Shown here: positions 1 through 9,468 of the stretch, piece by piece
How positions within the stretch are numbered: the first letter of the stretch is position 1
Layout of the letters: the number at the start of each line of letters is the position of its first letter
Origin: JACMLD01 sp044223995
Lineage (GTDB): Bacteria > Bacteroidota > Bacteroidia > Chitinophagales > Chitinophagaceae
Direction of reading: 5' to 3'
NCBI GenBank assembly: GCA_044223995.1
Contig: JBGALE010000003.1
Location: 1 to 64,000 of the forward strand
Length of the DNA: 64,000 bases
Notes under the pieces: generated by a model
Databases searched by the model: none
Told to the model about the DNA's origin: nothing
The model's input: the letters and a program-made list of their open reading frames with translations, nothing else
Program-made: the position numbers and the translations under genes

Positions 1-103
1 GAACAACAAAGACTTAATGAGCTTTCTAAACTCCATTTAAGCGAAATAGTTTTTATGTTATCTTGTAACAGCAAAAACTATTGAGAAATAACTTGCAAAC
101 CAT

Positions 104-979
104 TTAACAACACATAACTGGCTTGACAACATATGAATTGTTATGTTGCACACAACATAACAACTCAAAAGCCACCAGGCATTGTAAATGACGGTTAAAG
201 AATAAAAGGTCAATAAAAAATTCATCCCCATCCACTTCAATTCGATATTGATTACCAATAAAACAAAAACCTTTGCCCATTTGTAGTATAAAATTTCGGA
301 TGTTTAAGACTACCTGTTGTTCAATATGGCGTTCGTCTTCCAATTCATCACCAGCAATAAAATCAAGCAAGTATTCGTCCTTAAATACCTTTAGAACCGA
401 AGGCTTTAAAGATTCTCTTATTGTACTCTTAAAATTATTGGGCAACTTGCCTTGCTTCTGAAACAGTTTGGCATCAATCTGATGCTCCATAACACTAACT
501 GACCAAAACTGCGTTGCCGAGTTTTCAATATAAAATAATCTTTCTTCTGCTTTTTTGCACCGGTTTAGTAGCAGGACATGATGAGTAAAACTGATGCTGT
601 AAAATGCTTCTAATTGGATCGTTGGCAACGGCCCAATTGCATTAGCCTTATCATCTAAATTGGGGTCTTCGATTTGGACCGTCGCTGACGGCCCGATTTC
701 CAAATTGGGATAAGCTTCATAAAACTGCCTCATCTTTTTAAGGTTTGTAAAAGAGAAACCTTTTAATCCAGGTAGGTTACTTTGTAAGTCTGTTGCTATC
801 TGCTCCAGTACCTTGGTGCCCCATTTTTGGGCTTTAACCTTTTCTGAAAGCATTCTTCCAGTCTTAAAATATAATAACAATTGCTCTCTATTGGCAAGCC
901 TTGCAGCTTGGTATCGGCTTTTTATGATCTCTTGCTTTAATGAGCTTATAAATGCCAGATAGTTTTTATCAGTAATCAT
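104..979 (-). pseudogene. YhcG/DUF1016-family PDDEXK nuclease, C-terminus lost
   Basis: The N-terminal half reads like the DUF1016 helical domain (start codon at 979). The second half enters the PDDEXK nuclease fold: FCFIGNQYRIEVDGDEFFID, then LLFFNRHLQCLVAFEL. In the family the core continues with a catalytic Lys (FELK) and roughly 60-80 more residues. Here the frame runs from FEL straight into unrelated LCCVQHNN... and stops at 104, so the catalytic Lys and the end of the fold are missing. The break coincides with the palindrome at 138-163. Family members are tied to restriction or toxin-like accessory islands; this copy is probably inactive. Family assignment is firm; that it is a relic is inferred. 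Confidence 0.8.
138..163. repeat. perfect 11-bp inverted repeat at the YhcG break point
   Basis: TTGTTATGTTG (138-148) and CAACATAACAA (153-163) are perfect reverse complements separated by CACA. A related string, CAACACATAAC, lies just outside at about 108-118. The homology of the YhcG-like gene ends exactly where this palindrome begins, so it may mark an insertion, deletion or recombination junction (integron-attC-like or transposon end). No recombinase is visible in the 137 bases left of it. Confidence 0.7.
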
Positions 980-1036
980 AATTATAGTATTGTAATTAGC
1001 TATATATCATTTTGTTAGAAAGGAAATTCTTAGAGG

Positions 1037-1222
1037 TTAGGCAGTCAAAAGATTGGCCAGACTTTTTAAATCTTTAATAAATTGGTTCGAAAAGAGTACC
1101 GTAGGTAACCCATCAATACCGGGGCATGAATATTGCTCCGGTATTGTCGTTTTTAACAAGTTCCCCCATTCATGTAATTTATTGGTCAAGCGGCTGTTAA
1201 TTCTGGTTCCCGGGGGCAACAA
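1037..1222 (-). pseudogene. possible C-terminal gene remnant, unrecognised
   Basis: A 61-codon frame between the YhcG relic and the Prc gene. Its composition is protein-like (EQYSCPGIDGLPTVLF, then a Leu/Lys-rich helix), but it lacks a plausible N-terminal domain and overlaps the region just upstream of Prc. It could be the tail of an accessory gene deleted together with the rest of the island, or a chance frame. An 8-bp hairpin (AATACCGG 1115-1122 with CCGGTATT 1138-1145) lies inside it. I do not recognise the family. The rest of 980-1253 shows nothing further. Confidence 0.2.
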
Positions 1223-1253
1223 GCCATATTATTTATCGTTATTTTTGGAGTCA

Positions 1254-3413
1254 ATGCAAAAATTCATACAATTTATGTTTAGCCGAAGAAGTTTACCCAT
1301 TCTCCTGATGGTGCTGGGCGCAGGGATTTTTATCGCTTTCCGTAGCTTTGGAACCGGTGGCAGCAATCCTCCCACCAAATATGAAAAGATCCTCCACAAT
1401 GTGGGGGAAATGCTTTCCGAAATTCACTACAGTCCCAAAGACATCAACGATAAATTTTCAAAAGAGATTTTCAAGAAATTCCTCGCCAATATCGACCAGG
1501 ATAAAAGCATGTTCCTCCAGTCAGATGTACAGGAACTTCGTAAATACGAAACAAAAATCGACGACGAGATACTGGGTGGCCCGGTAAACTTTGTTCCCGC
1601 TGTGGAAGAAGTATTCTTAAAACGGATGCCCGAAGCAGAAAAAATCTACAAGGAAATATTGTCCAAACCTTTCGACTTTACCAAGGATGAAATGCTGGTA
1701 GGCGATCCGGAAAAACGCGATTTCCTCAGCAGCGATGCAGACCGCAGGGATTTTTGGCGCAAACGCCTTAAGTATATGGTGCTGGATCGCTATGTGGACA
1801 TGATGGAAACACAGGAAAAAAACAAGGGCAAGGAAGGATATGTGATGAAATCGAATGAACAAATGGAAAAGGACGCACGCGACAGGGTGATGCGCATCAT
1901 GGACCGCACATTTGATAACTACAAGGCAAAATATACGGTGGATGAATTGTTCAACCGCTATGTGAATACCATCACACAAACGATGGATCCGCATACAGAT
2001 TATTTCCCGCCTGTTGACAAAAGATATTTCGATGAAGAAATGAGTGGTAAGTTTTATGGTATCGGCGCTTCTCTTCGTGAAGACGATGGTAATATAAAAA
2101 TTGGTTCTATCGTAACCGGTAGCCCGGCCTGGAAGAGTGGTGAATTTAATGTAGGTGATATCGTACTGAAAGTGGCACAGGGTGAAGCAGAACCTGTTGA
2201 CCTGACCGGCTATTTCGTAACCGACGCCGTAAAAATCATCCGTGGTAAAAAAGGTACTGAGGTTAGATTGACCATTCGCAAAGCAGACGGAAATGTGAAA
2301 GTGGTAAAACTGATCCGTGATGAGATTGTACAGGACGAAACATTTGCCCGCAGTTCCATTGTATCTAATGGCAAGTCAAAAATCGGGTTTATATATCTTC
2401 CTGAGTTTTATGCTGACTTTGATGATCCCAAAGGACGCCGCTGTGCAGATGATGTGGCGAAGGAAATCATTAAACTGAAAGAGCAAAAAGTAGATGGTAT
2501 CATTATGGACCTCCGCAACAACGGTGGTGGTTCTTTATACGACGTAGTAAAGATGGTGGGCCTGTTTGTAGAAGAAGGACCGATTGTACAGGTGCGCGAC
2601 AGGGATGGCAAACCAAGCGTACTGCGTGATCGCGATAAAACAGTATTGTATGATGGACCGCTGGCCGTGATGGTAAATGAATTCAGCGCTTCTGCTTCTG
2701 AAATATTTGCTGCTGCTATCCAGGATTATAAGCGTGGCCTGATCATCGGCAGCACTTCTACCTATGGTAAGGGCACCGTGCAGCGCAATATCGGTTTGGA
2801 TAAGGAAATGGGCTTTATGTCTGCCAACAGCGACCTGGGCACTATTAAACTCACCCTGCAGAAGTTTTACCGCATCAACGGCGGCTCTACACAATTGCGT
2901 GGTGTTGCTTCCGATATCATCCTTCCGGATGTACTGGAATATTCGAAGCTGCGTGAAAAAGATGATCCCGATGCATTGCCCTGGGATGAAATCCAAAAAG
3001 CAGATTATTCACCCTGGAAATATGGATACGATCCTATTTCATTGCGTAACAGCAGCCAGGCAAGGGTAACCAATAACCCGGCGTTTAACCTGATCAAAAC
3101 AAATACTGAATGGCTTGCCAAGGAGAATGATAAAGTGTATTCACTGAACCTGGAAAAATACCGCGATGAGAAAAAGAAAATCAGCGCGACGGTAAAACAG
3201 CTTGAATCATTGAACAAACTTCCGAAAGAACTGGAAGTAGCGGCACTGCCGGATGATATCAACAAGTATGTAAATGATAAAGACAAGGACGAGCGTTTTA
3301 AAGCATGGCTGAAAAACCTGCGCAATGATCTTTATCTTGATGAAACAGTAAATGTGATGAATGATATGGTGAACCAGCACAATATGGCGCTTGCAAAAAA
3401 GCAACTGCAATAA
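1254..3413 (+). CDS. prc: carboxy-terminal processing protease (Prc/Tsp-like, S41A)
   Basis: A 719-residue periplasmic-facing serine protease of the tail-specific family, which trims or degrades proteins from their C-termini. The start at 1254 is chosen because an N-terminal anchor (SLPILLMVLGAGIFIAF) follows at once and GGAG lies 4 nt upstream; the open frame extends back to 1053 with unrelated residues. In order: anchor, Tsp N-terminal helical region, PDZ-like domain (YGIGASLREDDGNIKIGSIV), S41 catalytic core, DUF3340-type C-terminal region. The catalytic pair is visible as Ser480 in NEFSASASE and Lys506 in STYGKGTVQ. Transcribed alone and followed by a strong terminator. Confidence 0.93.
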   Translation: MQKFIQFMFSRRSLPILLMVLGAGIFIAFRSFGTGGSNPPTKYEKILHNVGEMLSEIHYSPKDINDKFSKEIFKKFLANIDQDKSMFLQSDVQELRKYETKIDDEILGGPVNFVPAVEEVFLKRMPEAEKIYKEILSKPFDFTKDEMLVGDPEKRDFLSSDADRRDFWRKRLKYMVLDRYVDMMETQEKNKGKEGYVMKSNEQMEKDARDRVMRIMDRTFDNYKAKYTVDELFNRYVNTITQTMDPHTDYFPPVDKRYFDEEMSGKFYGIGASLREDDGNIKIGSIVTGSPAWKSGEFNVGDIVLKVAQGEAEPVDLTGYFVTDAVKIIRGKKGTEVRLTIRKADGNVKVVKLIRDEIVQDETFARSSIVSNGKSKIGFIYLPEFYADFDDPKGRRCADDVAKEIIKLKEQKVDGIIMDLRNNGGGSLYDVVKMVGLFVEEGPIVQVRDRDGKPSVLRDRDKTVLYDGPLAVMVNEFSASASEIFAAAIQDYKRGLIIGSTSTYGKGTVQRNIGLDKEMGFMSANSDLGTIKLTLQKFYRINGGSTQLRGVASDIILPDVLEYSKLREKDDPDALPWDEIQKADYSPWKYGYDPISLRNSSQARVTNNPAFNLIKTNTEWLAKENDKVYSLNLEKYRDEKKKISATVKQLESLNKLPKELEVAALPDDINKYVNDKDKDERFKAWLKNLRNDLYLDETVNVMNDMVNQHNMALAKKQLQ

Positions 3414-3438
3414 AAGATATCTGTATCTAAAAAGAAAG

Positions 3439-3465
3439 AGCCTCGGTTGTCCGGGGCTTTTTTTT
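3439..3465 (+). terminator. Rho-independent terminator of the Prc gene
   Basis: AGCCTCGG (3439-3446), a TTGT loop, CCGGGGCT (3451-3458), then a run of T to 3465. The 8-bp stem contains one G-T pair. Confidence 0.85.
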
Positions 3466-3690
3466 GAGTAGCCAGAAGTCTGGAGTCAGGAGTCAGTAGT
3501 CAGGAGTGGATAATTAATAATTCCAAATCCAAATTTCAAATTCTAAGATCCAAGAACCAAATGCAATCTGGAGCCAGGAGTCAGAAGTCGGAAGTAAAAT
3601 TCCAAATGCCAAATTCCAAATCCCAATTAATAAGAACCAAACTCAAAACGCTAAACTTTAAACTCAAAACTATAAACTCTCAATTCCAAA
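3466..3690 (+). repeat. low-complexity phrase repeat, copy 1
   Basis: Made of short degenerate phrases: variants of CCAGAAGTCAGGAGTCAG, then AATTCCAAATCCCAAATTC and AAACTCAAAACTATAAACTC. No coding potential. The reverse-complement vocabulary recurs at 4351-4606, so the gene at 3691-4350 is bracketed by opposed copies; the same orientation recurs at 17639-17880. Confidence 0.7.
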
Positions 3691-4350
3691 CTAAAAACTA
3701 ATACATTCTTTCAATTCCTTGTCAGAATAAGCAAGGCCGTATTGTTTTAATACCTCGTCAGGTACACCATTCCACTGAGTAGGTTGATTGCCTACATAAC
3801 CGAGGTCTTTGACACCCATTTGCGTAGTGTAAAAACCGGTAGCAGTAAGGTCACGCATTTTATTAAAGAAAGAAACACCTTGTGTAAGTTCATGATTGCC
3901 CTTTGCTTTTTCGGGATAGGCAATAAGATCAACCATTTCTATTTGCTGCTGTGCTGTGCAATCTTTAAAAGCTTTTTCATATCGCTTCAGGCATTGCATA
4001 TCCAGCCAGCGAAGGCCGCCGCGCATCGGCACCTGGTGATGCGGCATATCTTTTACGATAAACTCGATAAACGCGGGCACACCTGCTTCTGTAGCACTGC
4101 CGCTTACTTCGTCTTTTGGAATGATGATATCAGCCAGTACCGTAATGGTCGCCATTTCATCATCGGTAAAAAACTTATCGGCCATCAGCTTTTTATAATC
4201 TGCCAGTTCCTGTGGCGTACGATCGTAATTCAGTACGGCTTCTTCTTTTTTGGCTTCAATCTTGGTCTCGGGATTGTTGCAGGCTTCAATCAGCACACCT
4301 GTTGAAACCGTTCCCATGACCAATGCTTTTATGGATTTTCTTCTGTCCAT
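3691..4350 (-). CDS. gluconate 2-dehydrogenase subunit 3 family protein
   Basis: A 219-residue small subunit that partners a flavin GMC oxidoreductase. The N-terminus has a twin-arginine start (MDRRKSIKALVMG) leading to a lipobox-like LIEAC, so it is likely exported and lipid-anchored. The family core begins near residue 60 (FFTDDEMATITVLADIIIPKD, ATEAGVPAFIEFIV). It lies just downstream of the GMC gene on the same strand, about 255 nt away across a repeat patch. The partners probably form a periplasmic sugar or glycoside dehydrogenase. No third c-type cytochrome subunit is seen nearby. Substrate unknown. Confidence 0.85.
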   Translation of the reverse strand: MDRRKSIKALVMGTVSTGVLIEACNNPETKIEAKKEEAVLNYDRTPQELADYKKLMADKFFTDDEMATITVLADIIIPKDEVSGSATEAGVPAFIEFIVKDMPHHQVPMRGGLRWLDMQCLKRYEKAFKDCTAQQQIEMVDLIAYPEKAKGNHELTQGVSFFNKMRDLTATGFYTTQMGVKDLGYVGNQPTQWNGVPDEVLKQYGLAYSDKELKECISF

Positions 4351-4606
4351 GGTTATTTGAATGGTTTTTAGTTAGTAGATAATGGTTAATAGCAAATGGT
4401 TAATAGTTGATGGTTGGCAGCTCATAGTTTATGGTTCATGGATCGTAGTTAAGGATTTGGAATTTGGGATTTGGAATTTTATTTCTGACTCCTGTCTCCT
4501 GTATTCTTAACTCCTCACTTCTCGCTTCTAGTTTCTCTTTTTGATTTTTGCATTTTTAATTTTGACGTCCATTTTCAACCTTCTACCTTAAACATTCGCC
4601 CTTTTC
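4351..4606 (-). repeat. low-complexity phrase repeat, inverted copy 2
   Basis: Contains ATGGTTAATAGTTGATGG-type phrases, then GGATTTGGAATTTGGGATTT, then CTGACTCCTGTCTCCTG. These are reverse complements of the phrases at 3466-3690. No ORF or clear promoter inside. Confidence 0.65.
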
Positions 4607-6346
4607 TTACAAATTATTTTTCTTCATTTCACTTACGATGTATTCAGACGCGCGCATGCTCAGTGCGAGGATGGTCCAGGTAATGTTTTTATCTGCCTGG
4701 CTTACAAACTGTCCGCCATCTACCACGAAAACATTTTTGCAATCATGTGCCTGGCTCCATTTGTTCAGGGCAGATTTTTTTGGATCATTTCCCATACGAA
4801 CGGTACCCGCTTCATGAATGATCTTACCCGGTGACTCAAGTCCCCAGTTGTTTTTTTCATCGTCATCTGCACCCCAGGTAATTACGGCGCCCATTTCATG
4901 CATGATTTCCTTAAAAGTTTCCTTCATGTGTTTCGCCTGTTTGATTTCATGATCGGAATATTTTACATTGAAACGCAAAACAGGTATACCGAATTTATCT
5001 ACAACGCTTGGATCTATTTCACAATAGTTGCTTTCCAGCGCCAGTGCTTCTCCGCGACCGGCCATGCCCACACCCGCACCATAAAAGAAGCGGATATCTT
5101 CTTTCAGTGATTTACCATAGCCGCCTGCTTCTTTCTTTACACCATTCACTGCATATTTTCCATTCATTCCTTCCATGCCCATACCAAACCCGTATGCCGG
5201 CATGCCCATGCCACCCCAGTATTCAATATGATAACCACGGGGGAAATCGAGTTTTTTATTATCGAGCCACCAGGGAGAGTATACGTGCATACCACCAACA
5301 CCATCTTCGTTGTAACGCTTACGTCCGAAAAGATTGGGAAGATAACCACCCAAAGCAGCACCGGTAGAATCGTGCAAATATTTTCCGACTACATTACTGT
5401 CATTGGCAAGGCCGTTCGGGTGGCGCTGTGATTTTGAATTCAGCAACAACCTGGCGCTTTCGCAGGCACTGGCAGCCAGTATCACTACTTTTCCTTCCAC
5501 CTGGTATTCCTGCATATCATCTTTGCTGACATAGGAAACACCGGTAGCAAGCCCTTCTTTATTGGTTAATACTTCCCTTGCCATGGCGTTGGCCACCACA
5601 TCAATATTGCCGGTGGCAATGGCCGGTTTCACCAATACAGATGAAGAAGAGAAGTCACCATATACCTGGCAGCCTCTGTTGCACTGCGAGCAGAAAAAAC
5701 AGGCGCCTCTTTCATTGTTTATTTTCCTGGTTAATATGGAAAGACGTGATGGGATAACTTTTACACCAGCTTTGGTGGCAGCATTTTTAATGATCAACTC
5801 ATGCAATCTTGGTTTTGGTGGTGGCAGGAAGAATCCATCCGGATCATTTTCCAATCCTTCATTGGTGCCAAATACACCAATTAATTTATCTACTGCATCA
5901 TAGTATGGTTTCACATCTTCATATCCAATGGGCCAGTCGTCGCCGAGGCCATCAATACTTCTTCTTTTGAAATCTTTTGGCCCAAAGCGGAGGGAGATAC
6001 GTCCCCAGTGATTGGTTCTTCCACCCAGCATTCGGGCACGCCACCAATCCCATTCGGTACCTGGAGCATGGGTATAAGGTTCGCCATCTATTTCCCAGCC
6101 ATGGTAACAGGCATCAAAATCGCCGAAGGGACGAAACTTGGTACTGGCGCCGCGGCGAGGGCTTTCCCATGGGCCTTTCAACTGTGTTACATTCTTTGCC
6201 GGATCATACATGGGGCCGGCTTCCAGCAGGCATACTTTCAAACCTGCTTTTGATAAAACATAAGAGGCCATACCACCTCCGGCTCCCGAGCCTACAATAA
6301 CGACATCATATTTCTTTGGCTGCTTTTTGATGTTCAAATTTCCCAT
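4607..6346 (-). CDS. GMC-family flavin oxidoreductase
   Basis: A 579-residue glucose-methanol-choline oxidoreductase. The start at 6346 is chosen because the FAD-binding segment YDVVIVGSGAGGGMASYVLS follows within 20 residues; the longer open frame adds non-homologous sequence. Visible features: the dinucleotide-binding GSGAGGG, GGRTNHWGRISLR near residue 110, a Cys cluster (ACFFCSQCNRGCQ), and the C-terminal GTVRMGNDP and NITWTILALSMR segments. It pairs with the subunit-3 gene downstream. Such pairs oxidise sugars or glycosides, some at C3. The TIM-barrel and MocA-type genes at 11-16 kb could process a keto-sugar, but that link is inferred. Confidence 0.9.
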   Translation of the reverse strand: MGNLNIKKQPKKYDVVIVGSGAGGGMASYVLSKAGLKVCLLEAGPMYDPAKNVTQLKGPWESPRRGASTKFRPFGDFDACYHGWEIDGEPYTHAPGTEWDWWRARMLGGRTNHWGRISLRFGPKDFKRRSIDGLGDDWPIGYEDVKPYYDAVDKLIGVFGTNEGLENDPDGFFLPPPKPRLHELIIKNAATKAGVKVIPSRLSILTRKINNERGACFFCSQCNRGCQVYGDFSSSSVLVKPAIATGNIDVVANAMAREVLTNKEGLATGVSYVSKDDMQEYQVEGKVVILAASACESARLLLNSKSQRHPNGLANDSNVVGKYLHDSTGAALGGYLPNLFGRKRYNEDGVGGMHVYSPWWLDNKKLDFPRGYHIEYWGGMGMPAYGFGMGMEGMNGKYAVNGVKKEAGGYGKSLKEDIRFFYGAGVGMAGRGEALALESNYCEIDPSVVDKFGIPVLRFNVKYSDHEIKQAKHMKETFKEIMHEMGAVITWGADDDEKNNWGLESPGKIIHEAGTVRMGNDPKKSALNKWSQAHDCKNVFVVDGGQFVSQADKNITWTILALSMRASEYIVSEMKKNNL

Positions 6347-6512
6347 GAGTGCAATCAGTTTCTTTGTAAGTGTAAATGAATGACTAAATGTAACTAATAA
6401 TACGTGTATTAAAAATCGAAAATTTGGTGTTTGCGTTAACAATATTAATACAGCATCCGGCAAATCGTTTAACTTTAATAGAATTTTTTTTCCAGACATA
6501 TATACAGTTTGT

Positions 6513-7037
6513 ATGCATGATGATGAAAAAATTAAAGTGGCTTTTGACCGGAGTGTTAAAGCACTTAGATTAAAACCTTCTCTTGGCCTGGGTACAGGCA
6601 CATCTACTGCACGTATTGTTAATGGATTGACCTGCGAAGTAACGGAAGGCCCCTGGAAACTAATATCCGACATGCCGCAACAGGCAGGCGGTAACGGGGC
6701 AGGCCCCACACCCGGTGTATATGGAAGGGCCGCATTGGGTAGTTGCCTTGCCATTGGCTACGCCATGCGTGCTGCCAGCATGCAAATTAATGTGTCCTCC
6801 ATTGAAGTATCGGTGGAAGCAGATTATGATGACGGTGTATTGTTTGGCACGAGCGAAGGATATCCCGGTTATAAAGAAGTACGGTATACTGTTTCCGTGG
6901 AAACAGATGCACCTGAAGATACAGTGCTGCAATGGCTGGATGCCTGTGATGCACATAGCCCTTACCTCGATGTATTTGCCCGCGGGCAAAAATGTGCCAG
7001 GAATGTACAGATACTTTCACTTAAAAAACATTCCTGA
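6513..7037 (+). CDS. OsmC-family protein
   Basis: A 174-residue OsmC/Ohr-fold protein; the family includes peroxiredoxin-like enzymes that reduce organic hydroperoxides. Two Cys sit at the family positions: one in ALGSCLAIGYAMRAAS at the start of the central helix and one in LDACDAHSPYLDV. This subgroup carries GGNGAGPTPGVYGRAALGSC. The stop overlaps the start of the next gene by one base (TGATG), so the two are translationally coupled. It is divergent from the GMC gene across 166 bp. Substrate not predictable. Confidence 0.88.
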   Translation: MHDDEKIKVAFDRSVKALRLKPSLGLGTGTSTARIVNGLTCEVTEGPWKLISDMPQQAGGNGAGPTPGVYGRAALGSCLAIGYAMRAASMQINVSSIEVSVEADYDDGVLFGTSEGYPGYKEVRYTVSVETDAPEDTVLQWLDACDAHSPYLDVFARGQKCARNVQILSLKKHS

Positions 7038-7852
7038 TGGAACCTGCTTTACAAAGACGTGTACAGCGGTATGGTTGGGACAAAGCTTCCAGTTATTATG
7101 AATCTTACTGGCAGCAGCAGTTGCAGCCTGCGCAGGATCTATTGCTGGACATGGTTCAATTATCGGAAGGGGAAAAAGTGTTGGATATTGCCTGCGGAAC
7201 CGGTCTCGTTAGTTTTCGAGCAGGCATGCAGGTGGGATCGCAGGGAATGGTCATTGGAACAGATATCTCAGATAATATGATTGCTGTTGCCAAAGCGGCC
7301 GCATTGCAAAAAAATATTCCGCAGGTACAATTTGAACAGATGGATGCGGAACAACTCAAATTTCCTGACAATACATTTGATGCAGTACTCTGTGCATTGG
7401 GGCTGATGTATGTGCCCAATCCAATCACAGCCATGAAAGAAATGTACCGCGTGTTGCAGCCCGGTGGACGTGTGGCGATAGCTGTATGGGGAAAACGTGA
7501 TGCCTGTGGCTGGGCGGATTTGTTTGAGATCATCGACCGGCGTGTGACATCAGAAGTATGCCCCATGTTTTTCAACCTGGGCAATCCGGGTATGCTGGAT
7601 ATATGTCTGGAGACCTGCGGATTTCAGTCAATCAATTTGCAAAGAATTCAAACAACACTTGAATACGACAACAAAGAAGCAGCCTGCGGTGCTGCATTTG
7701 CGGGCGGGCCGGTGGCATTGGCTTATTTTAAATTTACGGATGCCATACAGGAAGAGGTACAGCAGGAATACCTGCAATCCATCGCATCTTACCAGCAGGG
7801 TGATAGGTACCAGGTGCCGGGCGAGTTTGTGATTGCCACGGCTGTTAAATAA
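7037..7852 (+). CDS. class I SAM-dependent methyltransferase (UbiE-like)
   Basis: A 271-residue methyltransferase with SAM motif I at VLDIACGTGLVSF (about residues 46-58), an acidic motif II (IGTDISDNMIAVAKAAA), then FEQMDAEQLKFPDNTFDAVLCALGLMYVPN and MYRVLQPGGRVAIAVWG. This resembles the UbiE/COQ5 group, but the C-terminal half is divergent, so a quinone role is not safe to claim. Start ATG overlaps the OsmC stop. Confidence 0.85.
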   Translation: MEPALQRRVQRYGWDKASSYYESYWQQQLQPAQDLLLDMVQLSEGEKVLDIACGTGLVSFRAGMQVGSQGMVIGTDISDNMIAVAKAAALQKNIPQVQFEQMDAEQLKFPDNTFDAVLCALGLMYVPNPITAMKEMYRVLQPGGRVAIAVWGKRDACGWADLFEIIDRRVTSEVCPMFFNLGNPGMLDICLETCGFQSINLQRIQTTLEYDNKEAACGAAFAGGPVALAYFKFTDAIQEEVQQEYLQSIASYQQGDRYQVPGEFVIATAVK

Positions 7853-7878
7853 TAAATAAGTACTACTTTGCCTGCTCC

Positions 7879-9381
7879 ATGAAATACATCATCGGTATTG
7901 ACATCGGTACAACGCATACCAAGGCAGTTGTCATTACTACTGCGGGTAAAGTTGTCCATGAATGTAAAAAAGGTTACTCCACTAACCAGCCACAACCGGG
8001 ATTTAGTGAACAGGATGCCAATGACATCCTCGCTGCGGTGGTGCAGGTGATACAGGAAAGTGCAGCGCTTGTATCCAAACAGGGAGATATATTATGTATC
8101 AGCTTTAGTGCTGCCATGCACAGCATCATGGCAGTATCAGGGAAAGGTGATCCCATTACACCCATGATTACATGGGCCGATACCCGTGCAGCACAGTATG
8201 CGGCCACTTTACAACAGTCTTCGTTGGGAAATGATATCTACCGGCAAACTGGCACACCCATACATCCCATGTCGCCACTATGTAAAATAGCGTGGCTTCG
8301 TGATAACAAGCCGGAAGTTTTTAAGGCTGCCAGCAAATTTATTTCCATAAAAGAGTATGTATTGTTTCGTTTATATGGGGTGTACGTAGTTGATTACTCT
8401 ATTGCATCTGCAACGGGTTTATTTGATTACGCACAATTGACATGGAGCAGTACAGCACTTACGTTTTGTGGTATCAGCACGGAGCGGTTGTCAACACCCG
8501 TACCTACGGAATATCAATTGCGGGCAGTGCAGGATGAATACAAAAGTAAATTGGGATTACCTGGTGAAACAGTTTGTGTAATGGGTGGTGGTGATGGCGG
8601 ACTGGCCAACCTGGGGAGTGGTGCATTGCTGCAGGGGGAAGCGGCTGTTACCATTGGAACGAGTGGCGCCGTGCGCATCATTACCAATCATCCGATGGTA
8701 GCCGACAGTGCTCAATTGTTTAGTTACCTGCTGGATGAACAAACTTTTTTCTGTGGTGGTGCTGTTAATAATGGTGGCAATGTGATGAAGTGGTTGGAAA
8801 CATTATTAGGTCTTAATGATATACAGGGGAAAGATATTACCCAACTGATTCAAAAAGCATCAGAGGTGGCAGCCGGCAGTGATGGGCTGGTATTTCTTCC
8901 CTATCTGCATGGTGAAAGGGCGCCGGTATGGGATGCATCTGCGCGTGCTGTATTTATTGGTATTACTGCTTCGCATACACAACCACATTTTATCCGTGCC
9001 GTACTGGAAGGGATTTGTTTCTCCCTGTTACAAGTACTGGAGGCTATTGAAAGAAATGGTTTCCCGGTACAAATTCTGTACGCCAGCGGTGGATTTATTG
9101 AATCATCGTTTTGGGTGCAGTTGCTGGCAGATATCACGCAAAAAAAGATCAGCGTATCCCGTGCTGCAGATGCTTCGGCCTTAGGGGCGGCATTTGCCGG
9201 TTTGCGTGCATTGGGGTTCATCCGGGAATGGAAAGAGGTAAAGGCATTCATCCATGATGGTATGATCATTCATCCATCCGGTGACAATCAGGCTTACCAA
9301 AGAAATTATTCCGTGTATGCGGGACTGTATAAAAAATTAAAGGACGATTTCAATATACTGGCCGGCAATCCCTCCAAATAA
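7879..9381 (+). CDS. gntK: gluconokinase (FGGY family)
   Basis: A 500-residue sugar kinase expected to phosphorylate D-gluconate to 6-phosphogluconate. Visible features: the N-terminal phosphate loop GIDIGTTHTKAVV, the substrate-side segment SFSAAMHSIMAV typical of FGGY gluconokinases, ITWADTRAA, PIHPMSPLCKIAWLR, and the second ATPase lobe VTIGTSGAVR with YASGGFIESSFWVQLLADIT. The partial Bacteroidota promoter TACTTTG lies about 10 nt before the start. The neighbouring GMC/gluconate-dehydrogenase-like pair suggests aldonic acid metabolism. A related FGGY specificity is possible but less likely. Confidence 0.85.
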   Translation: MKYIIGIDIGTTHTKAVVITTAGKVVHECKKGYSTNQPQPGFSEQDANDILAAVVQVIQESAALVSKQGDILCISFSAAMHSIMAVSGKGDPITPMITWADTRAAQYAATLQQSSLGNDIYRQTGTPIHPMSPLCKIAWLRDNKPEVFKAASKFISIKEYVLFRLYGVYVVDYSIASATGLFDYAQLTWSSTALTFCGISTERLSTPVPTEYQLRAVQDEYKSKLGLPGETVCVMGGGDGGLANLGSGALLQGEAAVTIGTSGAVRIITNHPMVADSAQLFSYLLDEQTFFCGGAVNNGGNVMKWLETLLGLNDIQGKDITQLIQKASEVAAGSDGLVFLPYLHGERAPVWDASARAVFIGITASHTQPHFIRAVLEGICFSLLQVLEAIERNGFPVQILYASGGFIESSFWVQLLADITQKKISVSRAADASALGAAFAGLRALGFIREWKEVKAFIHDGMIIHPSGDNQAYQRNYSVYAGLYKKLKDDFNILAGNPSK

Positions 9382-9451
9382 ATCATTGTAAGGCGTTTAC
9401 ATGCTTCTTTGCAAGACCGATTAAAAGCTCGTTATTTTCTCCATTTCTGGT

Positions 9452-9459
9452 TACCTTTG
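9452..9459 (+). promoter_or_regulatory. -7 promoter element of rimO
   Basis: TACCTTTG matches the Bacteroidota -7 consensus TAnnTTTG and lies 9 nt before the rimO ATG at 9469. No clear -33 TTG at ideal spacing. Confidence 0.5.
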
Positions 9460-9468
9460 CGGCCTTGT

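Noticed and set aside
58..258. 66-codon minus-strand frame at the left edge
   Set aside because: Overlaps the YhcG relic in another frame and has no family-like features.
1617..1994. 125-codon frame antisense to the Prc gene
   Set aside because: His/Phe-rich shadow composition of a coding gene; no start signals.
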